The position numbers and the translations under genes were made by a program. The notes beneath the pieces were generated by a model that saw only the letters and a list, made by a program, of their open reading frames with translations, did not search any database and was not told the DNA's origin. From positions 1-26,242 of the forward strand of contig CAZBEY010000025.1 in assembly GCA_964491015.1 (NCBI GenBank): a DNA stretch of 26,242 nucleotides. Reading direction: 5' to 3'. The stretch comes from JADFRD01 sp964491015 (lineage in GTDB: Bacteria; Fidelibacterota; Marinisomatia; Marinisomatales; TCS55). Of the stretch, positions 15,401-22,725 are shown piece by piece. Each line of letters opens with the position of its first letter. The stretch's first letter is position 1.

Positions 15401-16118
15401 TTATAAAGGGAGACTTACACCCAATTTATATGGAACATTAGATATTTTTGGCAGCCATTATGATTCCTTTGTTAGTTCTGTCACATTTATTACTCCAGTC
15501 GTTCTGGTTAAAACTGCTTTTACAAATGACTGGGATGGAGATGGTGTCAAAAATGAAGACCCCAATAATATTGTCGATGATGAGGATTTGGATTTGGCTT
15601 TTGATCACTGGAGGGAATCCATTGAAGGTGTGGCTGCGTTAGATACTACTCGTGGACAAAACCCCCCCATTGTTGTTGGTTATGTAAATTATGGTGAAGT
15701 TGATATGGGTGGTTTTGATATGAGTTTAACCTGGTTCTTAAATCGCGAGTGGAATTTTGGCCTCAATTATTCGTTTTTGAGTATCACCCAATTCTTCAAC
15801 CCCATTACTGGTGCAGCCGACCCCATTAATGCACCAAAACATAAAGGCGGCATTAAAGTTCAATACAGCCCAAAGAAGTATGATTTTAGCGGTACGTTTA
15901 AGGTTCGTTATGTCGATGCATTTCCATGGTCATCCGGAATTTATTTTGGAAAAATTAAATCGTACTTCATAGCGGATATTCATTCTAATTATAAAGTGAA
16001 TGATCACCTATCCGCCATGCTTTCTATCAACAATCTACTTGATAACAGACATATAGAAATCATGGGTGGACCTTCTCTTGGCAGATCGATCGTTTTCCGT
16101 TTACAGGCAAACTTATAA
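12459..16118 (+). CDS. TonB-dependent outer-membrane receptor with Asp-rich repeats
   Basis: Outer-membrane active transporter of 1219 aa. The ATG at 12459 gives a signal peptide (KRIFPLFILFLSGQLFAQ); earlier in-frame starts run through the terminator and are rejected. Domains in order: CarboxypepD_reg-like beta sandwich (about 23-105), plug (about 115-245, VVTASRKRERVEDAPAAISV, LGPSSALYGPNAHSGVLNII), then the barrel, ending in SRSIVF-type C-terminal strand residues (GRSIVFRLQANL). Clusters of DxDGDG/DNNGNG loops interrupt the barrel at about 345-365, 424-470, 510-545, 687-717, 733-794 and 1024-1050, like calcium-binding type 3/dockerin loops. The substrate is unknown. The preceding secreted protein may be a partner, but no SusD-like lipoprotein is present. 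Confidence 0.88.
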   Translation: MNQKRIFPLFILFLSGQLFAQNGTITGKITDAENDDPLIGANVLVEGTSMGAASDVEGHYTIINVPVGAVTIKATYIGYEEKSIKLTVTLGETITSNIELDREAIQMETYVVTASRKRERVEDAPAAISVITQKEIRRESNTNLGDYLKQVKGVDFTQSGVDSYNLSARGFNSSFSSRLLTLTDGRMANIPSLRLIAYNVIPVSFEDVKQFEVVLGPSSALYGPNAHSGVLNIITSTPRESVGTTLNIQSGTLSQDGGYLKKLTFRHSSVFKDFGFKVSAVAFEAHDWEHFNDDEYEGHDPAFLGRTRFIHNGVDDLGLIPINTAEFGNPQFTEDMLMDLMTGEIADNGIDDNGNGFTDENLDWTGLYYNDNIDELFTAGTEAGSPVITQEMVDAAADDPYNRYTLNNGTVLWGVTAEMLDRAYSDGLDNNGNGLIDEGIDTGIDDNTEIWYDAFDNDGDGEIDEKDEVGSRWISRFGSYNSGTPNSDSTNWAGFGFGDYKYDNKGNILFDTNNDGVYGGDDDFHLKYPSNYPRYESDANDDGVDDYPDFLVKNLRYDFRADYDPNDDFTLSFSHGYAYARNINITGIARYLADGWVYKYWHGRLRYKNFFLQSYLNTSFSGSPDHPTRNLATGGKIYDRSGKWSTQFQHSMELLNGDFRFVWGIDYFLTMPDTRGTILSDDQQVDRRDNNGNGEALSPISYTDFNDNFLYDTGEELNVWSNDSTDHVINAIMDGVDNDGDSDDYNDENGNGIPDPGESGVNGIGQVIADGVDNDGDGKVDENIDEGIDEKSEDNRYVVNELGLYYQLNWKINDKFELVHATRFDAHDRLTDMINFNNSDRNYSPLNWRFNFDKTNGLQVSPKIGLVWRPKENQNFRLTYAQAFNTPSNQALFLDIFVTRVVTFKVYARGAYGGYVYPRTDSTNQIYWKDPRQAFLLNEFNPETHIFFYPSADPKIPGYFKNEVVDREEIFPELVKTLELGYKGRLTPNLYGTLDIFGSHYDSFVSSVTFITPVVLVKTAFTNDWDGDGVKNEDPNNIVDDEDLDLAFDHWRESIEGVAALDTTRGQNPPIVVGYVNYGEVDMGGFDMSLTWFLNREWNFGLNYSFLSITQFFNPITGAADPINAPKHKGGIKVQYSPKKYDFSGTFKVRYVDAFPWSSGIYFGKIKSYFIADIHSNYKVNDHLSAMLSINNLLDNRHIEIMGGPSLGRSIVFRLQANL

Positions 16119-16133
16119 AATGATTAATTTCAT

Positions 16134-16168
16134 AAACGCCCCTGTTTCTTCAGAAGCCGGGGCGTTTT
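16134..16168 (+). terminator. Intrinsic terminator after the TonB receptor
   Basis: 9-bp stem AAACGCCCC / GGGGCGTTT around a 16-nt loop, ending in TTTT, 16 bp after the receptor stop. Confidence 0.85.
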
Positions 16169-16200
16169 AATTTTCACTTTTAAATACGAAAGGAAAGTAT

Positions 16201-16692
16201 ATGAAAAAGAACCTATTAACTCTATTTGTATCATATTTTGTATTGTCTTCATGGGCGTTTGGTCATTGCCAAGTACCTTGCGGTATTTATGATGATGCAT
16301 TACGTATCCATCAGATAAAAGAGCATATTAAGACCATTAGCAAAGCAGTTGTTCAAATTAATGCATTGTCCGATAATAATAGTGCACTGGATAATAACCA
16401 ATTGGTTCGCTGGATAAACACGAAAGAAAATCATGCCACGTTAATCCAAGATATAATATCAGATTATTTCCTGACCCAACGAATCAAATTCGTAAAAGAA
16501 AATGATCCAAACAGAAAGAAATATGTTTTATCAACGATCACATTGCAGCAAATGTTAGTATCAGCGATGGAATGTAAACAAACAGTTGATCCTGAGAAGA
16601 TTATGCACTTATCTGAATTGACCGGTTTCTTTACCGGCCTTTATTTTGATAAGCACGGACTAGAGCATTTAAAACAATTCGAAGAATGGTAG
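16201..16692 (+). CDS. sodN: Nickel superoxide dismutase with Sec-type signal peptide
   Basis: Dismutes superoxide to oxygen and hydrogen peroxide. The nickel hook is unmistakable: HCQVPCGIYD at residues 22-31 corresponds to the mature N-terminus of Ni-SOD (H1, C2, P5, C6, G7, Y9, D10; position 3 is Q instead of the usual D). The rest is a helical bundle ending LEHLKQFEEW, and the mature chain would be 142 aa. Residues 1-21 form a signal peptide with a basic start (MKKN), a hydrophobic core and AFG before the cut, which would leave His at the N-terminus as catalysis requires. Usual Ni-SODs carry a short propeptide removed by SodX; no sodX gene is seen here. A periplasmic location is inferred. 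The stop is followed at once by the PAP2 gene. An AAAGGAAAG precedes the start. Confidence 0.92.
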   Translation: MKKNLLTLFVSYFVLSSWAFGHCQVPCGIYDDALRIHQIKEHIKTISKAVVQINALSDNNSALDNNQLVRWINTKENHATLIQDIISDYFLTQRIKFVKENDPNRKKYVLSTITLQQMLVSAMECKQTVDPEKIMHLSELTGFFTGLYFDKHGLEHLKQFEEW

Positions 16693-17271
16693 ATGCTTTC
16701 CCTATTGGATAATATTGATAAGTCTCTGTTTCATTTTATTAACGGAACATTATCCAATTCGATTTTTGACATTTTCATGCCAATTATTACCAATCCGGGT
16801 TATTGGGTAATCCCTATTTTATTATTCCTATTTTCCCTAATACTCAAAGGAGGGAAAAGAGGACGAATCGCCGTTGGTGTTCTAATTGTTGCTGTAATTA
16901 TCACTGATACAATTGGTGCGCAGATTATTAAGCCATGGGTCGGTCGTATCCGTCCTTCACACACCATGGCTGATTCAATTAACCTGTTAGTAGCAAAGGG
17001 CGGGAAGTATAGTTTTGTTTCCAATCATGCTGCCAATACATTTTCGGCCGCTACGGTTCTAACTTACTTTTATTCTAAATGGAAAAATATCCTTTATACT
17101 CTAGCTGGTGTTATATCCTTTAGTAGAATATATGTGGGTGTTCATTACCCCGGGGACGTGGTTTTTGGAGGCCTATTTGGATTTGGAATCGCGTGGGGCG
17201 TGATTTCTCTGTGGGTAATATTTAAGATGAGAGAGGTGAAAAAAGGAAGACGATGGCCTTTTTATGATTAG
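16693..17271 (+). CDS. PAP2 superfamily membrane phosphatase
   Basis: Integral membrane acid phosphatase of the PAP2 type, acting on lipid phosphates such as undecaprenyl diphosphate or phosphatidic acid. The three catalytic motifs are visible: K80-x6-R87-P88 (KPWVGRIRP), SNHAANTF (110-117, histidine H112; the usual PSGH appears as SNHA), and S144-R-x5-H151-x3-D155 (SRIYVGVHYPGD). Five to six hydrophobic spans fit the 192-aa length. The ATG follows the sodN stop with no gap, so the two are translationally coupled. The link between a phosphatase and a superoxide dismutase is not explained by known biology. It converges on the next gene with 2 bp between stops. Confidence 0.88.
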   Translation: MLSLLDNIDKSLFHFINGTLSNSIFDIFMPIITNPGYWVIPILLFLFSLILKGGKRGRIAVGVLIVAVIITDTIGAQIIKPWVGRIRPSHTMADSINLLVAKGGKYSFVSNHAANTFSAATVLTYFYSKWKNILYTLAGVISFSRIYVGVHYPGDVVFGGLFGFGIAWGVISLWVIFKMREVKKGRRWPFYD

Positions 17272-17273
17272 AG

Positions 17274-17591
17274 TTAATTGGGTAAACCGGTCTCAGGAGG
17301 TTTAACGCCAAATCCTTGAAATGACTCATTGCCCGGTGATTTGAGTTCACCATATTTTTCTTCAAACTTTCTAATATTGTCTTTTAGAGCCTGCATAAAT
17401 GCTTTTGCATGGGGCGGGGCCATAATAATTCGTGAATGAATTTTTGCTTTGGGAACGCCTGGCAATAATCTGGTAAAATCCATAACAAATTCTGCAGGCG
17501 AATGGGTAACAACAACAAAATTCGCATACTCACCGCTACTCACTTTTTCATCTAACTCAATATTGATCTGTTGGACTTTTTTCTTATCCAT
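17274..17591 (-). CDS. DUF3467 family protein
   Basis: 105-aa soluble protein with the DUF3467 pattern: a beta strand IELDEKVSSGEYANFVVVTH, then SPAEFVMDFTRLLPG, KIHSRIIMAPPHAKAFMQAL and a C-terminal amphipathic helix. The function is unknown; the family is small, cytosolic and found across diverse bacteria. AGGAGC about 7 nt before the ATG supports this start. It is the last gene of a four-gene minus-strand operon, 21 bp after the zinc-ribbon gene. Confidence 0.85.
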   Translation of the reverse strand: MDKKKVQQINIELDEKVSSGEYANFVVVTHSPAEFVMDFTRLLPGVPKAKIHSRIIMAPPHAKAFMQALKDNIRKFEEKYGELKSPGNESFQGFGVKPPETGLPN

Positions 17592-17612
17592 TAGGTGCTC
17601 CTGGTCATATAA

Positions 17613-18008
17613 TTAGAACGATTTAAATTCTCTTCTATTGAATTCTTCCCAATCCTCATCCAACCCTTCAAATTCAGTATATTCCTGCTTCTTTTCATTA
17701 TCATCATTCGTTTTATCTATAATCACCTCATTTTCATATAGACTGAATGTATCTTTTTTCTTTTCAAATTCGGCAGGGTCTACTTCCTCTTCTTCAGTTT
17801 GATCAAGATCCTCGATATCTTCACTATAAATATCTGTATCGAAAAAATCTAGATTCTCAACAATTCCATTTGTCATGAGATACTCAAGAAAATCCAAATA
17901 TTTTCTATTTTTTAAATCGGTGCGGCAATAAGGGCATGCCAATTTCTCTCTGAGGTCTTTTTCCTCCAGAGTAAATTCACAGGCCGGGCATATTATTCCT
18001 TCTAGCAT
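17613..18008 (-). CDS. Hypothetical zinc-ribbon protein with acidic tail
   Basis: 131 aa. The N-terminus has two CxxC pairs (C7-P-A-C10 and C25-P-Y-C28), a rubredoxin-like zinc ribbon, followed by a helix (YLDFLEYLMTNGIV). From about residue 55 the protein is extremely acidic and of low complexity (EDIEDLDQTEEEEVDPAEFEKKK), probably disordered, ending DEDWEEFNRREFKSF. GAGGGAG before the ATG supports the start. I do not recognise a named family. Acidic-tailed zinc ribbons can bind RNA polymerase or ribosomes, but that is a guess here. Confidence 0.7.
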   Translation of the reverse strand: MLEGIICPACEFTLEEKDLREKLACPYCRTDLKNRKYLDFLEYLMTNGIVENLDFFDTDIYSEDIEDLDQTEEEEVDPAEFEKKKDTFSLYENEVIIDKTNDDNEKKQEYTEFEGLDEDWEEFNRREFKSF

Positions 18009-18038
18009 AAATTTCTCCCTCGAAAATCGGGCGTAAAG

Positions 18039-19271
18039 TTAATCGAGCGTTTTAGAATCGTCAATAGCTTTATTTGGTTTTTTGTAAATGGACTCTAATA
18101 ATGATATTTCAGCGTTAGAGGTTTCAATACCCCGGCGCGATTTAACAATTCTTACCGTATTGATAAATGAATTCCATTTAGTTCTACGAATTTTCTCACC
18201 CACACACCATGAAAATGGTTGTATTGTTTTAGGTGGAAATCCTTTCAATGCAATATTACTGCCGGTACCAAGGACAGTTCCCGTATTCAAAATAGTACCA
18301 ATTGCTGTTTTAACATGATCACCTATGAAACAGCCAATATGCTTTGTTTTTGCATCTCTTATTACTCCATTCACCGTGACCATTACGTCGTCATAATTAT
18401 TCTTCAGATCGCTGTTGACCGTTCCTGCACCCAAATTAACCCACTGACCCAGGTAGGAATTCCCCAAATGTCCATCGTGAACTTTATTTGACCATCCTTG
18501 AATAATAACATTATGGATCTCTCCTCCCAGTCTACATACGGGTCCAATAGAATTTGCTCCGGTTAATTTTGTCATTGACTCAACAGTATTGCCTTCTCCC
18601 AAAAATAATGGTCCTTCTAATAATACCATCGGTTTTATGATGACATTTTTATCAATCACAATAGGTCCATTTGAAGCATCGATAACAGAACCGGGAGATA
18701 AGGTAATAGACGGATGAGTAAAAATTTGACTTTTATTTATCAAAATTGAACCTGTGATTGGTGCTGAAAATTCTTTAAAATAAAACAAATCTGATGTTAA
18801 TTGTGCTCCTGTTTCGTGTATTGCGTCCCATAAAAATTGAATGGGTCGACAGTTTATATTTTTCTTTTCTTTATCTTTTGGTATGTTTTGGACTGTTGGT
18901 CCTCCGATATCCAACCAATCTTGTCCCTCTTTTTTGGTTAAATGCCCCCCTATCAATATGGAATCATAATAAAAATTTGTAACTTGGTTATTAACGATTT
19001 CTTTTATTGAATCACGATTCCAAAGTACATTCCCCAACAGCCATACGCCTTCTTCGGCAATCGTTGGATTGACATCGTTCCTTGGAAATTTTTCCTGCGT
19101 TAATTCTTTCATTTCCGGACGAACGACAAAATGTATATCAGCATCCGGAAGGAGAAGTCTTATCCGCCGAATGCATGTAAAGGCACCGCAGCGAATCTCA
19201 AATGATGGCCGAGTCAATGTTATCGGCTCAAGGTTTAATGCATTTTGATCTTCAAAGATGTATACGTTCAT
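18039..19271 (-). CDS. Alternate bacterial GlmU-type sugar nucleotidyl/acyltransferase
   Basis: 410 aa. It resembles the alternate GlmU family (glucosamine-1-phosphate N-acetyltransferase / UDP-GlcNAc diphosphorylase-like) common in Bacteroidota and relatives, which would act in UDP-GlcNAc synthesis for peptidoglycan and LPS. The start MNVYIFEDQNALNLEPITLTRPSFEIRCG is typical of that family. Residues about 180-350 are a left-handed beta-helix of hexapeptide repeats (SNKVHDGHLGNSYLGQWVNLGAG, then IGDHVKTAIGTILNTGTVLG). The N-terminal transferase domain has diverged from canonical GlmU. ATG overlaps the preceding gene's TGA by 4 bp (ATGA), so the two are coupled. Confidence 0.85.
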   Translation of the reverse strand: MNVYIFEDQNALNLEPITLTRPSFEIRCGAFTCIRRIRLLLPDADIHFVVRPEMKELTQEKFPRNDVNPTIAEEGVWLLGNVLWNRDSIKEIVNNQVTNFYYDSILIGGHLTKKEGQDWLDIGGPTVQNIPKDKEKKNINCRPIQFLWDAIHETGAQLTSDLFYFKEFSAPITGSILINKSQIFTHPSITLSPGSVIDASNGPIVIDKNVIIKPMVLLEGPLFLGEGNTVESMTKLTGANSIGPVCRLGGEIHNVIIQGWSNKVHDGHLGNSYLGQWVNLGAGTVNSDLKNNYDDVMVTVNGVIRDAKTKHIGCFIGDHVKTAIGTILNTGTVLGTGSNIALKGFPPKTIQPFSWCVGEKIRRTKWNSFINTVRIVKSRRGIETSNAEISLLESIYKKPNKAIDDSKTLD

Positions 19272-19813
19272 GCCAACCCTAATAATTGCTGTATTTTTTT
19301 ATATCCATTTTCTATGAATTCATTTTCATTACGGTCAATCAAAATATTGAAATATTTTTCATTTTCCTCATTATAAAATCCAATTCTCATTGGAGCGGAT
19401 GATTGTTGGACAATCGCCGCAGACACCGGATCAAATTCCAGATTAAGATCAATCACTACTTCCGGTTTGGATACAAATATGATTTCAAGAAGAGATTGTT
19501 CCGGCAATCCCCATCGATTAATATGTTCATCAGAATACGTAATTAATCGATCATTGATTGAAGTATCCACGTATTCAAGATTGATCCGTTTTGCTATGTA
19601 ACGAACTTGAGTATGACCTTGAGGACCAATGGCATTTTGTAATGATTGAGTAAACATCCGAGCTGCTCTGGATGATTCTGGGCTTTTGGGTAAAAGAATT
19701 AGGAAATTTGAAAAAGGATAGTTTTCCTTTCCTAATAGTAGATTCGGGTTGATAAAAGAATCTTTCCGGCGTCTACCCCACCATAGTGCAATGCGTGTTT
19801 TTAACGGTAAATT
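19268..19813 (-). CDS. DUF6913 / glycosyltransferase-9-like protein
   Basis: 182 aa, GTG start (19814-19816); no better start or Shine-Dalgarno is seen. Sequence such as PEVVIDLNLEFDPVSAAIVQQSSAPMRIGFY is like the heptosyltransferase (GT9) N-domain and the Bacteroidota DUF6913 proteins, which are half-size relatives without the C-terminal sugar-binding domain. Function unknown; a role in envelope sugar handling is suggested only by the coupled GlmU-like gene downstream. The coordinates given exclude the GTG codon's three bases at 19814-19816; including them the gene ends at 19816. Confidence 0.65.
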   Translation of the reverse strand, partial: NLPLKTRIALWWGRRRKDSFINPNLLLGKENYPFSNFLILLPKSPESSRAARMFTQSLQNAIGPQGHTQVRYIAKRINLEYVDTSINDRLITYSDEHINRWGLPEQSLLEIIFVSKPEVVIDLNLEFDPVSAAIVQQSSAPMRIGFYNEENEKYFNILIDRNENEFIENGYKKIQQLLGLA

Positions 19814-19886
19814 CACGGCGGAATATAGCTTTTTTCACAGAATAGAACTTGTGTAGTTTCAATTCATCAATAATTCCGGGAAAATA

Positions 19887-20618
19887 ATGACAATAAGTAA
19901 AAAAATATTATTTGGTGGACTTGGTTGGGTGCTGGGCGGCCCCATTGGTGCAATTATAGGATATTTTCTAGCGTCCCAAGGGAATCTGCAAGGCCAAAGA
20001 ATCTATCGTCAAACAACCAATAGTTACCCGAGTACAAAACCTGGCGATTTTGTGGTCTCAATGCTGGTATTATTTTCTGCAGTAATGAAAGCAGATAAAA
20101 AATTGTTACGGTCTGAACTTGATTATGTAAAAAAATTCCTCCGCCAGCAATTTGGACAAAGTCAAACAAATGAATTTATGATACTATTTAAAGATATCGT
20201 AAAACAGGATTATCCTTTGCGTGATGTATGTCGTCAAATTCAACGATCAATGGATCATCCCAGCCGCCTTGAATTGGTGCATGTTTTATTCGGGCTGTCT
20301 AAGGCTGATGGCTATGTAGATCCTTCTGAAATAAAAGTAATTCATACTATTGCTCGTTACCTCAATATTAATGATCACGATTTTATTTCTATTAAAGCCA
20401 TGTTTGTTAAAGATACAAAATCAGCGTATAAAATACTTGAGATCACACCTGAATCTACTGATCAAGAACTTAAAAAAGCCTATCGAAAAATTGCTTCAAA
20501 ATACCACCCTGATAAAGTGACTCACCTAGGAGATGATTTTAAAAACCTGGCTGAGGAAAAATTTAAAGCTGTGAATAATGCCTATCAGTCAATTAAAAAA
20601 GAAAGAGGCATCAATTGA
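19887..20618 (+). CDS. TerB-like / DnaJ co-chaperone (DjlA-like)
   Basis: 243 aa. Residues 7-30 form a glycine-rich hydrophobic anchor (GGLGWVLGGPIGAIIGYFLAS). Residues about 52-165 are a TerB-like helical domain (MLVLFSAVMKADKKL, LFGLSKADGYVDPSE). Residues about 178-243 are a J domain with the essential HPD at 207-209, which would stimulate a DnaK ATPase. This order matches DjlA, an inner-membrane co-chaperone. GGGA seven bases upstream of the ATG supports the start. First gene of a five-gene operon; its stop overlaps the mutase start. Confidence 0.88.
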   Translation: MTISKKILFGGLGWVLGGPIGAIIGYFLASQGNLQGQRIYRQTTNSYPSTKPGDFVVSMLVLFSAVMKADKKLLRSELDYVKKFLRQQFGQSQTNEFMILFKDIVKQDYPLRDVCRQIQRSMDHPSRLELVHVLFGLSKADGYVDPSEIKVIHTIARYLNINDHDFISIKAMFVKDTKSAYKILEITPESTDQELKKAYRKIASKYHPDKVTHLGDDFKNLAEEKFKAVNNAYQSIKKERGIN

Positions 20619-22111
20619 CGAGAGCAAAACCGGGACGTTTTCCATTCACTGGCGGTATTTATCCGGATATGTATAAAAAAAGACTCTGGACGATGCGCCA
20701 GTATGCCGGTTTTACAACAGCGAGCGAATCCAACCTGCGGTATAAGTATTTATTAGAAAACGGTGTATCCGGATTATCTGTCGCATTTGATCTGCCAACG
20801 CAAATTGGATACGACTCTGACCATGAATTAGCCAGGGGTGAAGTTGGAAAAGTCGGAGTACCGATTTCAACCATTCACGATATGGAGGCTTTATTTAAAG
20901 ATATTCCTCTCGATTCCGTTTCTACGTCCATGACGATCAATGCTACCGCCGGAGTATTGCTTGCGTTTTATATTGTGACCGCTGAAAAACAAAATTTTCC
21001 TGCTCATAAACTAAAAGGGACTATTCAAAATGACATTCTTAAGGAATACATTGCCCGGGGGACTTACATCTACCCTCCGGAACCATCCATGAGAATTGTG
21101 ACAGATATTTTTGATTTTTGTTCAACCCATATACCAAGCTGGAATACCATTTCCATTTCCGGCTACCATATCCGTGAGGCTGGGTCCACTGAAGCACAGG
21201 AAATTGCCTTCACTCTGTCGGATGGAATTGCTTACGTTCAAGCAGCAATAGACAGGGGTCTGAATGTGGATACAGTTGGGAAAAGGCTATCATTTTTTTT
21301 CAATGCTCACAATGATTTATTAATGGAAATTGCCAAATTTCGTGCTGCCAGACGGCTTTGGGCAACAATAATGAAAAATCGTTTTGGCGCTACAGATGAA
21401 AAAGCAATGATGTGCAGATTCCATGTACAAACAGGTGGGTCAACCCTTTCAGCTCAACAGATAGATAATAATGTTGTGCGGACAACAATCCAGGCAATGT
21501 CAGCTGTATTAGGCGGAACACAATCTCTCCATACAAATTCAAAAGACGAAGCATTGGCTCTGCCAACAGATGAGTCTGTAAGGCTTGCCCTTCGAACCCA
21601 ACAAATTATTGCTTATGAATCGGGAATTGTGAACTATCCTGATCCACTTGCCGGGAGTTATGTTATAGAAGAATTAACCGATAAGCTGGAATCGGAAGCC
21701 AAGAATCTTATTAAAGAAATTGATGAAATGGGTGGTGCCGTTTCTGCGATTGAAAAAGGCTGGATTCAGAACGAAATCAATCGCAGTTCTTATCAATTCC
21801 AAAAAAAGGTCGACAGTGGTGAACAGGTGGTTGTGGGCGTCAATAAATATCAAACTGACGAAGAAGTAAATCCAAATCTATTGACCATTGATCAACAAGC
21901 AGTTTCAACCCAAATCCAGCGAGTAAAAGATTATAAAATTCACCGTAATAATGACCAGGTTAAAAATTGTTTGGCTGAATTGAAAACTGTCGCATCAGGT
22001 TCTGAAAATATCATGCCTGTCATAATCAACTGCGCTAAAAACGCATGTACGCTCGGTGAAATATCCGACGAATTACGTTCTGTTTTTGGTGAATACCACC
22101 CCACATTTTAG
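20615..22111 (+). CDS. Methylmalonyl-CoA mutase catalytic chain, no B12 domain
   Basis: Interconverts succinyl-CoA and (R)-methylmalonyl-CoA. The 498-aa protein is only the substrate-binding TIM-barrel domain; the cobalamin-binding chain is not nearby. Substrate residues point to methylmalonyl-CoA rather than isobutyryl-CoA: Y30 in MRQYAGF (Y89 of the Propionibacterium enzyme), R148 in LKEYIAR (R207; Gln in isobutyryl-CoA mutases) and H185 in SGYHIREAG (H244) keep identical spacing. The start is TTG at 20615, overlapping the previous TGA by 3 of its bases; a stop lies upstream in frame, and the next ATG would cut into the conserved FPFTGGIYPDMY. It lacks roughly 60 residues of N-terminal extension compared with the long form. 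Confidence 0.92.
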   Translation: MTRAKPGRFPFTGGIYPDMYKKRLWTMRQYAGFTTASESNLRYKYLLENGVSGLSVAFDLPTQIGYDSDHELARGEVGKVGVPISTIHDMEALFKDIPLDSVSTSMTINATAGVLLAFYIVTAEKQNFPAHKLKGTIQNDILKEYIARGTYIYPPEPSMRIVTDIFDFCSTHIPSWNTISISGYHIREAGSTEAQEIAFTLSDGIAYVQAAIDRGLNVDTVGKRLSFFFNAHNDLLMEIAKFRAARRLWATIMKNRFGATDEKAMMCRFHVQTGGSTLSAQQIDNNVVRTTIQAMSAVLGGTQSLHTNSKDEALALPTDESVRLALRTQQIIAYESGIVNYPDPLAGSYVIEELTDKLESEAKNLIKEIDEMGGAVSAIEKGWIQNEINRSSYQFQKKVDSGEQVVVGVNKYQTDEEVNPNLLTIDQQAVSTQIQRVKDYKIHRNNDQVKNCLAELKTVASGSENIMPVIINCAKNACTLGEISDELRSVFGEYHPTF

Positions 22112-22135
22112 TTTTATAATTATTAACCATATATT

Positions 22136-22723
22136 ATGAATACCCGTCCATTTGCTTCGATCATATCCATTTTATTTCATCCAATGATCATATCATTGGT
22201 TGCGTTTTACCTGCTGCTATTTAATGGGTGTGTACTTTTAAATTATAACGCAGCAAAGGTGCTGATGGTCTGTTTCATTTTCTCAAACCTGATTCCCATC
22301 ATCACAGTGCTGATCTTAAAAAAAATAGGTAAAATTTCTGATCTGGATGCATCAAATAAAGAACAGCGTTTTTTACCCCTTACATTGGGAATTGTCTATT
22401 CCGGCATCGCTTTTCTAATGCTAACTTATATGAAAGCTGATCCACTCGTCCGGGGTTTGATGTTTTGCTACATGACCAACACTTTAATGACGATTATTAT
22501 CACAAAATATTGGAAAATTTCCATTCATGCAATGGGAGTAGCTGAGCCTTTGGCTGCTTTATGGATTGCCGGGTTTCAATTCCCACTCATTGCTATTGCG
22601 ATTTTGGTGAGCGTAAGTTATTCACGGGTTCTCCTGAAAGCCCACACCGGTCTTCAGGTTACCGCTGGTTCCATCGCTGGATTTGTCCTTACTTACGGTC
22701 AATTGTACTTCTTTTTTATATAA
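22136..22723 (+). CDS. PAP2-like integral membrane protein
   Basis: 195 aa with about six hydrophobic spans. The first segment (ILFHPMIISLVAFYLL) and two later motifs, WKISIHAMGVAEP (126-138) and YSRVLLKAHTGLQVTAGSIAG, resemble the membrane PAP2-like proteins of Bacteroidota, where a histidine and an SR..H..Q pattern correspond to PAP2 motifs 2 and 3. Motif 1 (KxxxxxxRP) is not evident, so catalytic activity is doubtful. It lies 24 bp after the mutase and 2 bp before the biotin ligase. Confidence 0.65.
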   Translation: MNTRPFASIISILFHPMIISLVAFYLLLFNGCVLLNYNAAKVLMVCFIFSNLIPIITVLILKKIGKISDLDASNKEQRFLPLTLGIVYSGIAFLMLTYMKADPLVRGLMFCYMTNTLMTIIITKYWKISIHAMGVAEPLAALWIAGFQFPLIAIAILVSVSYSRVLLKAHTGLQVTAGSIAGFVLTYGQLYFFFI

Positions 22724-22725
22724 TT

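Noticed and set aside
17240..17263. Terminator in the 3' end of the PAP2 gene (AAAAAGG / CCTTTTT)
   Set aside because: Low-GC stem lying within the coding region; such pairs arise by chance in A/T-rich sequence.
20615..22111. Isobutyryl-CoA or 2-hydroxyisobutyryl-CoA mutase
   Set aside because: The substrate-site Tyr and Arg of methylmalonyl-CoA mutase are both kept; those enzymes have Phe or Ile and Gln.
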